Source: Neelides folsomi
Taxonomy: Eukaryota; Arthropoda; Collembola; Neelipleona; Neelidae
Reading direction: 5' to 3'
Length of the DNA stretch: 64,000 bases
Assembly (NCBI GenBank): GCA_034687125.1
Contig: JAQGBZ010000123.1
Location: 1 to 64,000 of the forward strand
Part shown: piece after piece, positions 38,105 through 52,992 of the stretch
How the letters are laid out: every line of letters starts with the position of its first letter
Position numbering within the stretch: the stretch's first letter is position 1
Made by a program: the position numbers and the translations under genes
Notes under the pieces: generated by a model
Told to the model about the DNA's origin: nothing
Seen by the model: the letters and a program-made list of their open reading frames with translations, nothing else
Database searches by the model: none

Positions 38105-41100
38105 CAACCGACACCTAACACCTTGATAGTAAAAAGAATCACGAAGCTCTCTAAGTAAGTAGAGAAATGAGGCAAAAGAGAGAAAAGTTCTTTCGACTCA
38201 TTTCACTCTCCCTTTCCCTTCACTTTCTACACCTTTGAGGAAACCACTTACGTTCGCTATAAAGGAAACTGCCAATGAATTTCAATACGCCCAATTTACA
38301 TCCCCTCGTACACCTTTTTAACATTCAAAGTCTCCATTAGCTTCACTCTCTATATTTTCATATACCTAATCTTAATGCTTATAACAATGTCATATTACAA
38401 TGTACTGTATTATGCATTGGTCTATCTGAACAAAATACTAACGATAGTTATTTAGTATAGCTATATTTTCTTTATACTTTATATCGAGGTATGAATTGTT
38501 CTAATATAAGTACAATATATCTGTACCATACAATATAAGTATGTAAAAATGTAAATTTGGAGCCTATGAAAAAGTCAACCTCTTAAAACTGCCAATTTCG
38601 TGGCTAGTGGCGACGTCGTGATCGTCTCAATGGTCTCAACAACGACGTCCGAGTGAAGTAACCATTACCATTTCCGCAACATTCAATTCGGAAAGACATT
38701 AATTTATGCTTTATATAACATTGCATATGTGGTCACGCTATTTCAACAAACACTAATATAATATACATTCGAATGTCCATATATAAATATATGTAATTAA
38801 CCTATAAATATTATATAAACATATATTCTCCATCTAACTAAAAGAAAAGAGTCAATCTGCCATTTAATGGATCCATTAGAAATACAATCAATTGAGGTAT
38901 GTGGGAGTTAATACAAGTCTTTCGCTCTATAGCTCTACATTTAATACTGTAATAAATGCATAGCTACATTTTTTTATCTTGATATTTTATGACCCTTTAT
39001 GTCATTTTAGTACTTGTCGACTCATCAAGATTTAAAATATACCATATAAATATAATATACATGAGTAAATATTATATGAAAGTAATTTAAATATAAATAC
39101 ACTTATTGTGTAAGCCCAGTTCGCACTCGACACGCACCGGGAAATGAAAAGAGAATTTGTGGTTGGCATGAGTTGGTAATATATCACATGTGTGAGAGGT
39201 GCCGAAGAGATAGAGATCTCTCCCTACAATGTCTTACTTCCCTTTTCCCAAGCTAACAACTTTTCACGGCTCCCACTTTGATTTATCCCCATTATTATAC
39301 AGTATGCCAAAAATAGAGAGAAAAAAGTTCGTCTTACACACGCTTCTCTCTCCAAGTGCAAGTATTGGAAACTTGAGAGAGAGGAAAAAAAATAATGAAA
39401 AGATTCGACCTTTCTTCCTTGAACCCCCTTGTTGGCAAAAGAAAGGAAAAAGATGACCGTAAATAACTCAAACCCTGAATCATGAAATGAGAAGAGGAGA
39501 GGAAAGGGGGAAAACGGAAACGGCTCACTAATGCACTTAGACAATGGAGAAGTCTCCAACCTCCACAACTTCCTTTTGATCACCAGGTTTTATGACGTTA
39601 GATTTAAATGACGTCTTGTAATGCATACACCATTAGTTGCATTTCCCATACTAATAAAATTCCATTCTCAACTTACAATCTGATATAAAGACATTCAAGA
39701 CATTCTTAAAATCTTATAAATTTTATATACCTATCTTATGTGGCCAATGTCGCTGTCCTATTATTTGCTATATCAAAAGTATTCCATATACCAAATATTT
39801 CATAGATTTATATTACTTATATAGCCACTGGGCAATGTATCAAAAAAATTCAATGTGAAAAAAATAAAGTTGGGAAATCGGTAAGAACTTGATAGTTGAA
39901 CTTTGTACACCATCTCCAAATAGTACCAAATAGAATTGATCTATTATAGAAAAGAAATATGGATGGATGAGACTTGTATGTAGAAAAGTAGAAAGAGAAA
40001 AATGTTGAAAGGGAAGATGGGGAAGTGAAAACTTGGAAAGTTTGAGAGATGAGAAATTTAGTGAGGGGAAAAGTGTCGTTTGAACTCCAAGAGCTCATAA
40101 CAGGACTTGTTCTGAAAGTGACACATTACAGAGACGCTCATACTTCCCTATTCCTTATCCTTTCTCGAGAGTCTCATAAAGATTTCTTCAGCCGGGTCCG
40201 AACGTGCTTCCTCCGTCCGCCCCGAATTGATGAATGGGCAATGGAAAGCTTCACTCCCACGAGCTCATGAGATCTCTTAATAGAGAAAAACTGCCTTCAA
40301 TTGACTCAATAGGAACGTATAGAACTAAATCCTCATTCCTCCAAAAACATTCCAACCAATTAAAGGTTTTCCTAGAGTTATTAATTAAATGTTTTACCCC
40401 ATTTTTCCTTTTTCGTTCCTCTGCAAAGAAAAGCTTTGAGCTTCAGCTTATAAAGATCAAGAGTAAGTATTTATTCACAAAAGACCATTAATTTCAAGTA
40501 AGTGACAAATGAACAAACTAATTTTTTCACATCACTTCATTTTCATTATAAAAATACATTTTTGGTCTTTAGCCAAAAAAAAGAAAAACAATGCTTGTAA
40601 TTATCATGCTTATGTCTCATGTGACAAACAATTGTTTTCTTCTCACATGCTGATGAATCACTATTCGTTCCATTAAGAAGGCATAGAACAAAGTATAAGA
40701 TAAATACAAATTCATATAACATGTCGGATTTTCAATAGCTTTGGTCAAGAAAAAACTTTGTCCTTAATTCCTTTTTGGCAAGTTCGCCGGGCTCAGCCTT
40801 TCTCTAATAAAAGGGCAAAGGGAGTAAATGAAGTCTCATGTGGGGAGGTTCTATTAAGGAAAGTCGGGAAAATTGCATTAGTCGCCATTACAACTCCCTG
40901 AACCTCTTCGCATGTCTCTCTGTGAGGAATTAGAGAATGAAACTCAAGAGAGTAAATTACAATCTGACAGGATTAATCACCCCAAAAGAACCGAAATTCT
41001 TCTACTTCATCGAATCCTACTATTATTATACAAATATAAAGCACTGTACCTACATCGGTCTACATCGTACAGTGATACATAACCTAATCCTAACTAACCT

Positions 41101-42030
41101 GAAACCTGGTAAGTGTAAGTATCATATACCTTACCAATCCTATGCTTTAATGAAATTAAATTGTGCGTTTTACCAATTTACAGAGCATATTGTATAAAGG
41201 ATATATTGCTTCCCAAACCAATCCCTTTTCTAATAATTCAGAGACAACTACCTTCCTATCCTATTACATATAAAACTTAGAGACTTTGGCTTTCTTTTAG
41301 GAGTGACTGATGGAGAACCGCCAGAAAAATTAGAGTGAGAATTGGCAGGAGGTTGACGGGTGATTTGGATTCAACTTGGAATGAATCGAAGGAGAAAAAG
41401 CGTCTAGTTGGCTTATGAGGATTCAATGATTGATTTGTTTCACAGAGATTCCGTTCTTTCGCCCATAAGGAGAATTCAAGAAGAAGGCCCTCGATGGGAA
41501 TTCCCATCTGGAGAATGGATTACATACTCAATCCCAATGAAGAAATGGATAAAACCCCATATCAACACAATCTATACAGAATTCCAATAGGGAGGGAAAA
41601 AGAGTCACGAGTCGAAACTACTTATCAATCCTGCATTTATTCTCATCTTCTTCCTCAATATTTTACTTGGATGGAAATGGTTAAGCTTCTTAGCTCTTTT
41701 CTTAAGACCTTCCGCAAGCTCCTTTCACTTCCCTCCCTTCACTCCTTTCACTAATGATGTAAGTAAAAGGAGTATGAAAGGATTCGGAGCAGTGACATAT
41801 GTTCTGCTCCTACTTTCCTCTCTATCTTAAGGATGGTTTAAGTGAGCCAAAAGCTTTAGACCCATCCTTCTCCTCACTCCAATGGAGACTTGAAAAATAG
41901 TACAAATTGTTAGTTGCAAAGTTTTAACTCGTCAGACTCATCGCCATTATTTTACCATTTGTCTCTGACACCAAAAAGCTTCTAAATTACTTTACTCGAC
42001 TCCACTTCTTTCAAATTCAAAATTGTTAAT

Positions 42031-42110
42031 GATGAATAAACAAATTAAAATTAAATGATGAATAAATCAGCTTAAAATTAAATGATAAATTAATAAACTT
42101 AAAATGAAAT
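42031..42110. repeat. Degenerate triplet tandem repeat, about 27 bp
   Basis: Three diverged units start at 42031, 42057 and 42084, each of the form GATGAATAAA-x-TTAAAATTAAAT. They probably arose by local duplication. Confidence 0.65.
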
Positions 42111-45100
42111 AAAAATAACTCAATATAAATGAATGAATTTCTTAATTAATTTGTAGTGATAATTGGATTATTTTCCAGGTAGTAAAAATTAAATTGAATT
42201 AAACTTCTAACAAAACTTTGTAAATATTTAGTTAGATGAAAAGCTATAAAAGAGACGGGGAAAATAAACAAGAGAAAGTAAAGGATTTAATTATCAAAGA
42301 CAATAAATAGGGATGAGATTGCGTAATGAAAGTGTGAAGCATAAGGATGAGAACTTCAGGTACAAAAGAAGCTTTAAATGAAATTGAAAGGAGATACCTT
42401 TGTTGACTCCTTAGACCTAAAGTTGGTATTTCTCATTAGAGGAGTTCAAAGGGAATTTGATCGGCTAAAAGGGAGCTTTTCTCTTTGTATATTTCACAAC
42501 AACTGCTCAATTGGGGTTCTTTGGCTAATGCAATAAATACTCCGTTTTAATGTTGTAATTGCCTCAAGCTTCCTTTCCTCGCAAATCCTTATTATGAGCC
42601 TTTCACAAAACCGGGGCAGTGTCGAGTCTTTTGTAAAGTGAGGTTGAAGCGGAAGAAAAGGTTTTCTGCCGTCCGTCTCTTTTATCTTATTATTACATTA
42701 AATTATGCCCGAGAACATAGAAATAAAGCAAGGACAATTGAACTCCTTGAGAAGAAGAGCATAAAATTGAAATGGAGAAAACTCTTTTCATATCATAATA
42801 CTCATAATAAGGTTCTTGTAGGAATAATATATAAACCTTTAAGACTCCTTTATCCTTCTTCTTACTAGACTTCTCATAACATAACTTGTATAAATACTCT
42901 ATTATAAAATTTTTCTTTCTTATACATTCTCATACATTCTATTCTATAATATTCTATAATATATTCATTCTGAAGAATATCTCATACATACATATAAGTG
43001 AATATAAGTAATATTATACTTTTATACAACATATTTGTACCTCAGGCATAATGGTAGATTTTCACATCACTTCCACTTTTCCACTCCGTTTGTCCTCAGT
43101 GTGGCTCCTCAACTTTATCCCAACTTTTCCAAAATAGCGGAAAGAGTTGGACACCGAAGCCCATGATGAGAAAAATTTCATCGTCAAATAATTTCAAAAC
43201 GGTCTCCGGTCCTCTACAGTGACAAGAAGCCAAAGCTCCGCTGCCTCACTGAACTCACAAGCTTCGTTAACGAATCATAAGAAAAACAATTCCTTTCATC
43301 TTTCAATACCAGAAACAATATCAATAATATTTTACAACCGCGCTTCTATTATTTTAGGAAATAATTTGCGAGGTGGATGAAAATAAAAAAAGTTATTAAA
43401 AGAAATAGAAAATGAAAAATGGAGAAGATCCTATTCTTCCCTATTTCTTTATTGTCCTACTCCCTTGAAATCCTTTCCTTCAAACTCCCGTTTTAAAACC
43501 CATATTTAAATGTAAATCCCATTGGGGCAACATCAATAAATAAAGAGGGGGACATTACCATTCAAAAACAGAAGCTCAGAACATGAATCGAATCGCGGAG
43601 TTTTCTCACGAAATTTCCCCCCTATCATCCTCCCTACCACAAGACTCCAATACGCACTTGGTGAGTATATCGCTATTGCAAAAATATCCACTAATAAAAA
43701 TGTAAAAGGAGCTTAAGATCTGAAATGTTAATGTGAATGCGTACTTTCCAAACACCCTCAGTTTGAAACCAAAAAAATTCATTTTACATCCTGATAAAGG
43801 AAAGCGGAAGGAGCAAAAATAGAATTTGCCATCCTTGTACTTTCAGTGTTTTTTAAAGAAGTTTGCAAGACATTGACTCCCAACTGTCACTCCTCGACAA
43901 CTTCCCCATAAATTTAAGTAAAAACTCAAAATGTGATACGAGAAGAGCTTTTTTTGCAAAAGAAACATGATGCAAGAACTCTAAAGATCTCAAATCGTAA
44001 AGTGCCAAAAATGTCGCACATCTACGCTATACGTATAAAAAGAATAAATTCAAAAGGAAACTTTTCATAAAATTAAATCAATATTAGTCAAACAATATTC
44101 TTTTCACTGGCAATATTTATTATTTATTAAAAAGGAAACCACAAAGACTCACAAAGTAAAGATATCTTACTGATAAATGCTGATATATTGAAGAATATTG
44201 CATATTAAACATAGTATAAATAAAAAGCTGATGGAAATGCATGGGAATTCTATAATATAGGAATTCATGTACTACTCTACATATTTGAACATCCATTTCG
44301 TGATTCATAATTGATCATTCGTGTTTGAATGTGATGATGCCGCTAGCTGATATGTACTTGTCTCATGACAAGATTAAAAGGAAAAACTCCAAGTAATAAA
44401 AAATGACAACAAGAAATAAATGGAGTTTAACATGTAAGAATCTTCTTCCCTCCAAACTCTAACTCATTAAAAATATATCCAGTTATCCAGTAAAGTTCGC
44501 ATGAGAAAGTGATGGAACATTTTAAAAGTATCAGGACAAGAAATATGCGTATACTGTAACTGTAAAAAAGTGTGTGTAAAATATAAAGATGCGTTAAACG
44601 TACAATTTGAATTCGAGTTTGATAGAAGTAAAAGTAAGAGAGGAAAAAGTTCTCAATTCCCAAGAATGCATCTGTGTTTCCTCCCACGGTCGTATGAAGG
44701 GGGGATGAAGGCTAATATCTCAGCCTTATTTGCTATTCATCTCCGGACTTGATCGGAAAGATAAAAATTGAATGTGAAAGATATTCCTTAAATGTTCCTT
44801 CAAATCTTTCCTATAAAAGAATTTCAATTTCGAGGCTCAAGAAAGGAAATTAAATATTACTTTAATAGAATTGAGTTTTTAAACGGCCAATTTAAATTTA
44901 AGTAAAGGAACAAATAACTGCTTATTACAAATATTATCATAATTTACTCAATTTACTGAATTTGCATTGCAAGGGAAATAAATAAATTAAGAAAATAAGA
45001 ACCAACTTAAAGCAGATGAAGAATCAAGGCATGATTCCTCAAGGAGCTTAAATTAAGAGAGAGAAAGCTTAAAGGAAAAGACATTTAATTTAAAGTTATC

Positions 45101-46018
45101 ACTCTGACTTGGGGCCGTGGTGTGAACTCTGTGTGAGTCGAACCTCATTTGTCTCCAGTTGAGTCTGCGGGGAGGAGGCAACCTCATTTTCCTAATCATC
45201 AAATCTTAACCATTCTACCTCATCTCGAAAATTGCTTTCTTATGGCTAACTCAAACCCTTCCTATGTATTCCCCTCATCCGCCTCCTTTTACAAATCAAT
45301 ATGAGAGGAGCAAAGTTGAAAAACAGAAGCTGAGAGTCTGACTTCAACAGACTTTTAAATTATTATTATTCCCATCTTCAACTCCTACAACCAATGTTGT
45401 GCTTATGAGTTAATAACATTCACTACTTTGGCCCTCCATTTCCTGACGACTTTCATATCGATTCAAATGCAGGTGAATGGGAAAGGTCCTCGGAATAGAA
45501 ACTTAAACAGCTTCAATGAAGAGTCTGAGTGCTTATGTATGTTTTCTATTGCTCTCACAGCTCTGTTGTAACAATATGCTAGTAGTAATACAAAATGGTA
45601 AATATTAAACTACAATAATGGAGATCAAAATGTATGCAAACACTGTGTTGTATAATTTGCCCATATACAATTTGCCTATTGTACATATTACAGATTCAGA
45701 TATAAAATGTATGAGAGAGATACATGTATTGTATACATAGTTAATTTAACCAGGGAGAACTGTTTATAATGTAAACATTGCATAAAATATGCTCCGAGGC
45801 ATACGGGTATTTGGTATTTAAATTAAAAATGGATTGCGGTTGGGGATTTAATTACTTTTGAGAACTTCATCGAGTTTACTGGGCCGAAGGATCGGAGTTA
45901 GACCAAAGCTACTCTTATATTGATACTTATTACATTTATACAGGGCCAAGAGTGAACATTGAGTGAGAGGGTTAAGATGTAATTAAGGAAGTTGTTAAGA
46001 AAGTAGGTTTTTCCTTAC

Positions 46019-46105
46019 CGAGTCGGCCAAAACTCCGCGAGAGACGCTTCTTTAGCCTCTGGACCCTCGACAGTCCTTTCTTCGTCTCCCGCATTGTCAC
46101 TGACA
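46019..46105 (-). CDS. Eip63E: Eip63E/CDK14-like kinase: basic N-terminal exon
   Basis: A minus-strand exon with acceptor AATTTCAG and donor GTAAGG: two bases, 28 codons and one base. It encodes SVTMRETKKGLSRVQRLKKR then LSRSFGRL. CDK14/CDK16-type kinases begin with a short basic segment of the form M-x-x-(L/I)-(K/R)-(K/R)-x-LS-x-(S/T)-F, and the alignment RLKKRLSRSFGRLA is good. The ATG in ACAATGCGG has a favourable context and could start translation. The frame also stays open upstream into the exon at 56889, so the true start is undecided. The junction with the next exon reads GRL-AISKEEE. Confidence 0.8.
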
Positions 46106-47633
46106 CTGAAATTGAAAAAATAACAAGTTAATGTATATATTCACACATTAAAAATATCTTACATTATTGTAAGTAACGGTTTAGTAGTAAACAATATAAT
46201 TAGTTTAATAAGATATTGCCCATTTACACTTTTAGCTAAATTGATAGCTCCTATTCTCCTATATTTGTAAACCTGAATGGATGAACATTTAAATGCAAAT
46301 AGTATTCAAGATATTCAGTCTCAACAGTGGAAAACTTTTCCGTTCCAATTGTGAGGAAAATCAATTTGCAACACACGAATTGCATACAATATTGAAAATG
46401 ACAAATGGGTTAATTAGGCAGATTGCCATGACTTACACTTCAAGTTTAATAATTGAACTTGTGGTATGTTTGCAAATTTAACATTTACAGATATTTTGCA
46501 TTCAAAATACGCAAACAATAATATCCGTAAAGTTTGTGATGAACATGAAGAACACCTTTTAAAATTGACCAATACTTACAGTTTACATATGAGTCACATG
46601 GCGAGCAATGAACTTTTAGCAAATCTTTTAAAACCGCTTTTATGATACAAGACTAATAGGATTTAACTATTACTTAATATACATAATTAAGGTATATCCA
46701 TATTACATTATTTATTATGAATAATTTACAATGAAACGCCGTTAAAAATCCTTACAATCTGGAAACTCCTTGATGAAGAAAATTATTCACTATTGAATAC
46801 CTCCATTAAATGTTTCATAAAATTAAAAAAATTAAAAATTTTCAAAATGAATTATGTGCGTTAAAATATTTAGGGTTGGCATATCTTAATATATTACAAG
46901 TACCGATACTTATATTCATAAAGTAGTATCAGTAACGATATTTGTATTTGTATATTTTGTATGCTTAAGCATACCTTAGCTTTATTTCCTATTTAATGGG
47001 TTACTATGAAGTAACAAGCTTATACTATCAGGTAATCAGAGGAATGATGCGTATTTGTACTTTAGCAAGGAAATGAACATTTAAAAAAACTCGCTGAATT
47101 GTGGATCGAATAGCTCACTGTTTTTTCCCTAATATGATAAAGTGTCGACTCACTCCCACATCCTGAACTTTTATCTTTTAGTATAGAAATGAATGGATTT
47201 TCTACCATAAAGGAAAGATACACATACCTATCTGTATTATATATTACATTCTCCTCATTCCTCATACTTGTACATTTCCAAAGTTCATCTCATAGAAGTT
47301 CAGGAGGGGTAATTAACCCTTCAGTCTTCATCAAGGTGGAAAATTTAAGACCTCCCGCCCACCAATCCTCAACCATTCTCATTAACAATGTGCAGAATAT
47401 TAATGAGTTCATACCAGACCATATAAATGCCTGTCAATCCCAACTCATATAACCCATATATGCCAATGACAATAAGGACAATGGAAAGAATGGGAAAATG
47501 CCCGAAAGACCCGAAAGTAGGTAATTAAAGTATTACCATTTTGTCCCTCAATTGTGTTTCTCAGTTGAGCATTTGCTTCCACTGAGAGTTCTCCCTTCGA
47601 TGAGTCCAATTTGGAAGGATGCTACGCACATCT

Positions 47634-47651
47634 CACACACGCACACACACA
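47634..47651. repeat. Imperfect CA microsatellite
   Basis: CACACAC G CACACACACAC, with one interruption. Confidence 0.7.
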
Positions 47652-48262
47652 ATTGTCAAAAGCACCAACAAAGGCCCATCCAGTTTTTGTCTATTTTGAC
47701 TCTTCACCCAACTTTTGCTCTTTTCTCCAAACAATTGATTATGACTATCTCCCCTTATTCGCTCTATTGAATGTAAAGAGTTCAGATGGGTCGTTTACGT
47801 CGCTCTTTTCATTACCCAACTCACTTTATCATTGAACAAATACGATTTGACTCGACATGTTTAATAAAAAAGGAAATGTTAAGTCGGAGCTTAATTCTCC
47901 ACGTGTTCGGCTAAAATACTATTTTCAGTCTTTCAATGTTATCTGGCACTATGTTCACTTTCGTAATATTGTAAAACCAATTGTTTTTATAAACACTTCA
48001 ATTGCACAATTACAAGAAGTACATATTTTATAAGTATTGTATATAATTCCAAGAAGTAGATAGAAAAACCTTATGATAGAGATAAATATCACAAATTATT
48101 CACGATAAGAATAAGTTAGTGATTTTTAACTGGCGCGTAATAATTGAAAAAGATCGATAATTTGATCAATTTGACTTTGCGGATATTCAAGTAATTCGCA
48201 AGAGGGATATGAAAAAGAGAGAGAGGAGAAAGTCGACCGTTTTTGGCAAGTGTGTGTTTCAG

Positions 48263-48410
48263 ACTGGCGGAGTGTTTGAGTTCTTCCTTTCACCGGTTCT
48301 CTTTCTTATACTCAAGCGGGACTTTTTCGTCTCTCAAGGAACCTCATCACCCACCACGCGCAAAATCGAATGATGAAATTGAAGATAAGAAGAAGAGGCG
48401 AAAGGGATGA
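48263..48410 (+). CDS. Possible 3' exon of the plus-strand glycoprotein gene
   Basis: On the plus strand TGTGTTTCAG ends at 48262. Joined in phase 2 to the donor at 36970, the frame stays open for 49 codons (AG+A = Arg, then LAECLSSSFHRF...) and ends EDKKKRRKG at a TGA (48408-48410). The segment is GC-richer than its surroundings. Phase compatibility has a one-in-three chance, and overlapping open frames on both strands (48370-48555 plus, 48312-48585 minus) weaken the case. No family recognised. Confidence 0.2.
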
Positions 48411-49850
48411 ATTTGCAGAGAAACCGCCAGCGCCCCGGACGGGAATCTCCTCCGCGCATCCACTTCCGACCTGTGTGAAGAATCCGACTCCGATCGCCAA
48501 TACTCCCAAAGATCACCATCAAACCTCTCTCGATTATTACTTTATTAACCCGTGAGATGATATATGATAGAAGAATGAGAATCAAAGGAGGATCATTAAT
48601 CTAACTTATATTGTTCAAAACAATCTTTTGTGCTTGGGAATGATATTTTGTAAAGCTTTTGAAACCAACCTACAAACTTAGTTATTGATGATACGCCACT
48701 GAAATCGTATTTATATAATGGTTCTTTCATCTTATAACACATTTAAAGTACTCCAGAAGAAAATCCACAATCACATGGCAAATTAGAGATCTTGTAGAGT
48801 TTTAAAAGCTTCTGCATGTAACTTTGACCCAAAAATTTAGTTAATTTACAATACAGTGTATCATATTAGTATATAGCTTCTACAAACATGTATAGGTATA
48901 CACAAAATAGAGGTTTAATTATTCATTTAAAACTTTTAAAGATTGGCACAGGAAAAGAAAACACAATTAAAATTTCATGTAAAAGCTCCAATAAATAATT
49001 AATGATGTCGTACTTCAAATTGGGCCCAATTTCAAAAAGAATATTTATTTGTGCATTTATTTATGTAATTTCCAAACCTGGGAATATAAATATTTTAACA
49101 TGGTTAAAATATTTTAAGCAGGGCTATTGCATTACTTGCACATGCTGTCCAACTTCATTTAACTTCCTACTTCTTCGCCAAGTTTCTTCCAAAAAAGAAG
49201 AATAAAAGCTTCTAAAGTTATAATATAAAAGAAAAAGTGTTCCCGTAGAGGATGTATGTAATAGCATATAACTGGATATTTATATAAGAGGATGGCGATT
49301 CCAAGCAAAATCCACCCAACGACCACGGAACTTGACTCTAATGGGATTCAAAAAGTCTCCATGTGAATCCTACGTATTTGAAAGTGCGTGAGTATAGGAA
49401 AAGTCTCCCTCTTCCTCAAAGTAAGTAAAATATTCAAAACTGAGTTTCCCGAATCATAATTTTAAAAAGATGCACCGAAGGAAGTTCATCCGAAGAACCC
49501 ATCTCATGAATGAATCAGAAGGTGCTTTTTCTATGCTCCATGGATTATGAAAAGTCCCCCGTGTTGTAAATCTCCTTAATTTTTACTTTCAATAATAGCA
49601 ACCTTGGGTAAGTGGGTCCGTGTAAATAAATGGTTAGTCGGAGGACCGTAAAGGAGCCTCCTAAACTCCCATAATTTGATTTTTCTCCTCCGTAGAAGAA
49701 AGGGGGGAGAACCTCTACCAGTAAAAGAGAGACATCACACAAATTCCCCTCATCACCCATAAAACTCTTATAGCGGACGAAACGGACGTATTTTTTGCCA
49801 TCATACCCCAAGTGCAACAATCGCCAAGTTCCCCTTCGCTTTCTCCTCCG

Positions 49851-49874
49851 TTTTACCCGGGTAAAACCCGGGTT
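49851..49874. repeat. Paired ACCCGGGT palindromes
   Basis: TTTTACCCGGGTAAAA (49851-49866) is a perfect 16-bp palindrome. It overlaps a second one, AACCCGGGTT (49865-49874), giving two CCCGGG cores 11 bp apart. This is unusual in such AT-rich sequence. No binding factor recognised. Confidence 0.7.
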
Positions 49875-52800
49875 ATAAAACATAGGAATCCACACAGAAG
49901 AGAAATATATTGCCTTCGCGCCCTCCACATTCCAAATGTATCTAATCATTCTATCCCTTTAAAATAATACTAACAGAATAATTTATCGTTATGAGGGCAA
50001 TCGTAGAGGGAAGACGAGGACGAGATTTTATGAGGGAAATAACTTCAAGGCTCAAATAAAGGACCAAGTGTCGAATCGACAATAAATTGGAACAAAATTG
50101 AGGAATTCTCTTCCTCGCGTAACTTTTATCTCCTCATAAACATGTCCAAGTACATTGAATAAACCCGTAAATCATTCCACCTCATCATTTCACCTCTTGA
50201 GTCAGAAGACCGCAGAATCTTCAAATGCAAAGCTTTTTAATAAAGGAAATGAAGGATGATGATCGATTTACTACACAAATACATTTTCCATTTTTACTCA
50301 TTTCCAACACTCAATTTTCTGACCTTGCTCTCTCTCCATAATTTGTGAAGCCAATATGAATTTCCTAACATTGGAGAAATATTTCAAAATAGTTTATTCC
50401 TTTTATCTAGATTAATTTCTTGAATGAGCTATTCCCGTTTTTATTACGTAGTTTGTTATGAGGAAATGGCAATAACGAAAGAGGATGTTCAAACTTCATA
50501 TCTTTAATAAATTATATTCTCCTATAAATAACATTAAAGGAAGTCGCAAAATTCTAAGATCAATTAAATACTGTATCAGTATCTTAATGTTAGTTTTGAG
50601 CTATATAGAGTAAATTCAACATTTTTGAACTTATCATATTTTAACCGTAGTTTACATAACTAATGCATAATGCAAGAAAAACAAGAAATACTGAATAGTA
50701 GAGAGAAGGCCATTTAAAGTTAGTTTAGTTTAAATCTATCAACAAATATTTTTGATGTTTAACCATTCCGAAACTGTAGTAGAAATGAACTTCAGTTTAA
50801 TACTAAAAGTTGAAACATTTATAAAGAGCAGATGGAGGATTCGAGGTTAAGGATGAGATTGAAATCAAAATACATCTCGCGTCATCCTTCACCAACATCC
50901 GAATTGTGCCAGTGCCAATGCCAAGAACGGAGAAACCAAAGAGCTTTTAACACACAGAGTTAAACTCCGTAGTTAAAAAGACAGCATTATAAAAATACTC
51001 CTTCGTCTTTAAGAGAACTTATAAGAAGTGATAATTGTATATTTTATGGTTCCAAACATTGCAACGCAACTCATCGCCCCCATCTTGAAAAACAATGAAA
51101 TTGGATTACATTATTACATAAGTGATCTTAAGGGAAAATGTAAAATAGCAATACAGATGTATTATGTATAATGTTATTAGAAGGTTATTTTCCTGGTGGT
51201 TTTCAAACCACTTGAGAATGTATACTTTAAATGTCTCATCCTTGGTAAAAAGTGGACAAAGAAGCGAAAAGGGACTTATTTGGAATGAGGTGGAGAAGTG
51301 GAGAGATATCTTGGTGGAATCGACGATCCTTGACTCGAATATTACATTACTCCTCGGCTTCGAGCCATACCACCTTTGGCATTTACGCTAATGAGGAAGA
51401 AAACCTTTTCCCTTGAACTTGACTCTTTCATATCAACTCCATTACTTCAATTCACAACTTCCTATGTAATGCTATCTAAATTGAACATTACATTTCCAGC
51501 CAACACAGGTAAGTAATAAATATATAAGAGAGGTTAAGAGAGGTTATATCAAAACCCAAGTAATGGAATATAATAGATATATCCAATGTAATGGAAAACT
51601 TCTATCAACCCACCTGCACAATCACGTCACAAATGAAGCCAAGAAACTTCTGGAAATTATGTCTAATTACAATTACAACGTCTCAATTACTTTCCTATTA
51701 TTCCTTATACAATGTCTGTACTCTGTACATAGTACATTTACGTCGAGCATTCGAGCATTTTAAAAGAGGGGTGGAATATAAAAAATTTTAATATTCACTT
51801 CTCTTTAAAAACTTTTAAGATTCGTATCAAGAACATCTGGGAAGTGGAAATAAATTTCGAAGTAAACACGACTATCAAATTCAATATCTCATTTCTTAAT
51901 TGGTCAAGGTCTTCAAATGCATGTCTTATTTGAATGTTTGCTTCGTGTCTTTCATCATGAAATAAAATTGCTTCCGAATGATTTTTCCAATTACTAAAGA
52001 TTTAGTTTATAAATCAAATTTGCCCTTCTCGTCTTCAATGCAAAAATGCAAATGGTCGCTCCCAAATAAATATAAATATTGATAGTAAAAAATAACCAAA
52101 TCCTTAACTATTAATCAAATACTTATAAATAATTTCTGTATACTGTATAGCCTTCATAATTAAAATATTCAATAAATTATCCTAAAAGGACAACAAGTAA
52201 CTAATAATTTAATAACAGTTTAATGATATTACCTGAATCTCCTTAAAAATTCAAATGGTGTTCACAATCACAAGATAATAATAATAATGAATGTTTATAA
52301 AGTTTTGTAATATAATAAAGAAGAATTAAAACACGCAGTAGTTTATGAATTATGAACCTTCTACTATAAACAAATTATATAAAATGTAAGTAAAAGAACT
52401 GGAAGAATAAAAAGATTAAAAATTTCCCAAGACCAATCCAATGTGGTAAAAGAAACGTCAATAAATAATAAATGGCTGTACATTATATTATATCAATTAT
52501 TATTTTATTATCAATACATCCATGATGGACAAATCCTACTCACTTCTATCTATCTTGTTAGTTGGTAATAAAATATCCAATAAAGTATATAACATTTGTC
52601 ACCCGGATCCTTCTTATCATCAACCAAGTAATACAATATGTGTATGTACAGTTGTACAGTAAAGTAATAAATAGTAGAGCATAACAAAGTCGGTCAACTA
52701 TGTGCTATCATATTATCGCACTCCGATGACTCCTTTTGTATCTAATGTCCCTAAGTAAAACAACCATTAACTTTTAAACTCCCCTAATGCAATGTATTTA

Positions 52801-52992
52801 TATGGAATTGACAACGATACTCATTGTGCCAATCTACTTGTGGTTTTAAAATATTACTCTGAGCTCAATCCAGGCACAGGGTCATAGTTCCAAAAAATCC
52901 CAACATCCTTTGTGCCCTCATGTCACAACCACTTTAAACTAAATCAGCCGTTCGATCCAGTGCAAGAGTAAAAATAATACACATTGAGCAGA

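Larger units (their letters stand above)
33864..46018 (-). other. Intron of Eip63E-like gene hosting an antisense gene
   Basis: 12.2 kb between donor GTAAGG (from 46018) and acceptor CAG (33866-33864). A plus-strand gene exon sits at 36558-36974. A CA-repeat (38092-38104) and a degenerate 27-bp triplet repeat (42031-42110) are present. Other ORFs look like chance. Confidence 0.7.

Noticed and set aside
39224-39583. 119-codon minus-strand ORF with hydrophobic stretches
   Set aside because: Ser/Phe-rich composition follows from purine-rich low-complexity DNA on the other strand; no family recognised.
49545-49949. 134-codon minus-strand ORF with a basic RRRKRR segment
   Set aside because: No recognisable domain, no splice or start context, and several chance ORFs of 115-125 codons occur elsewhere in the window.
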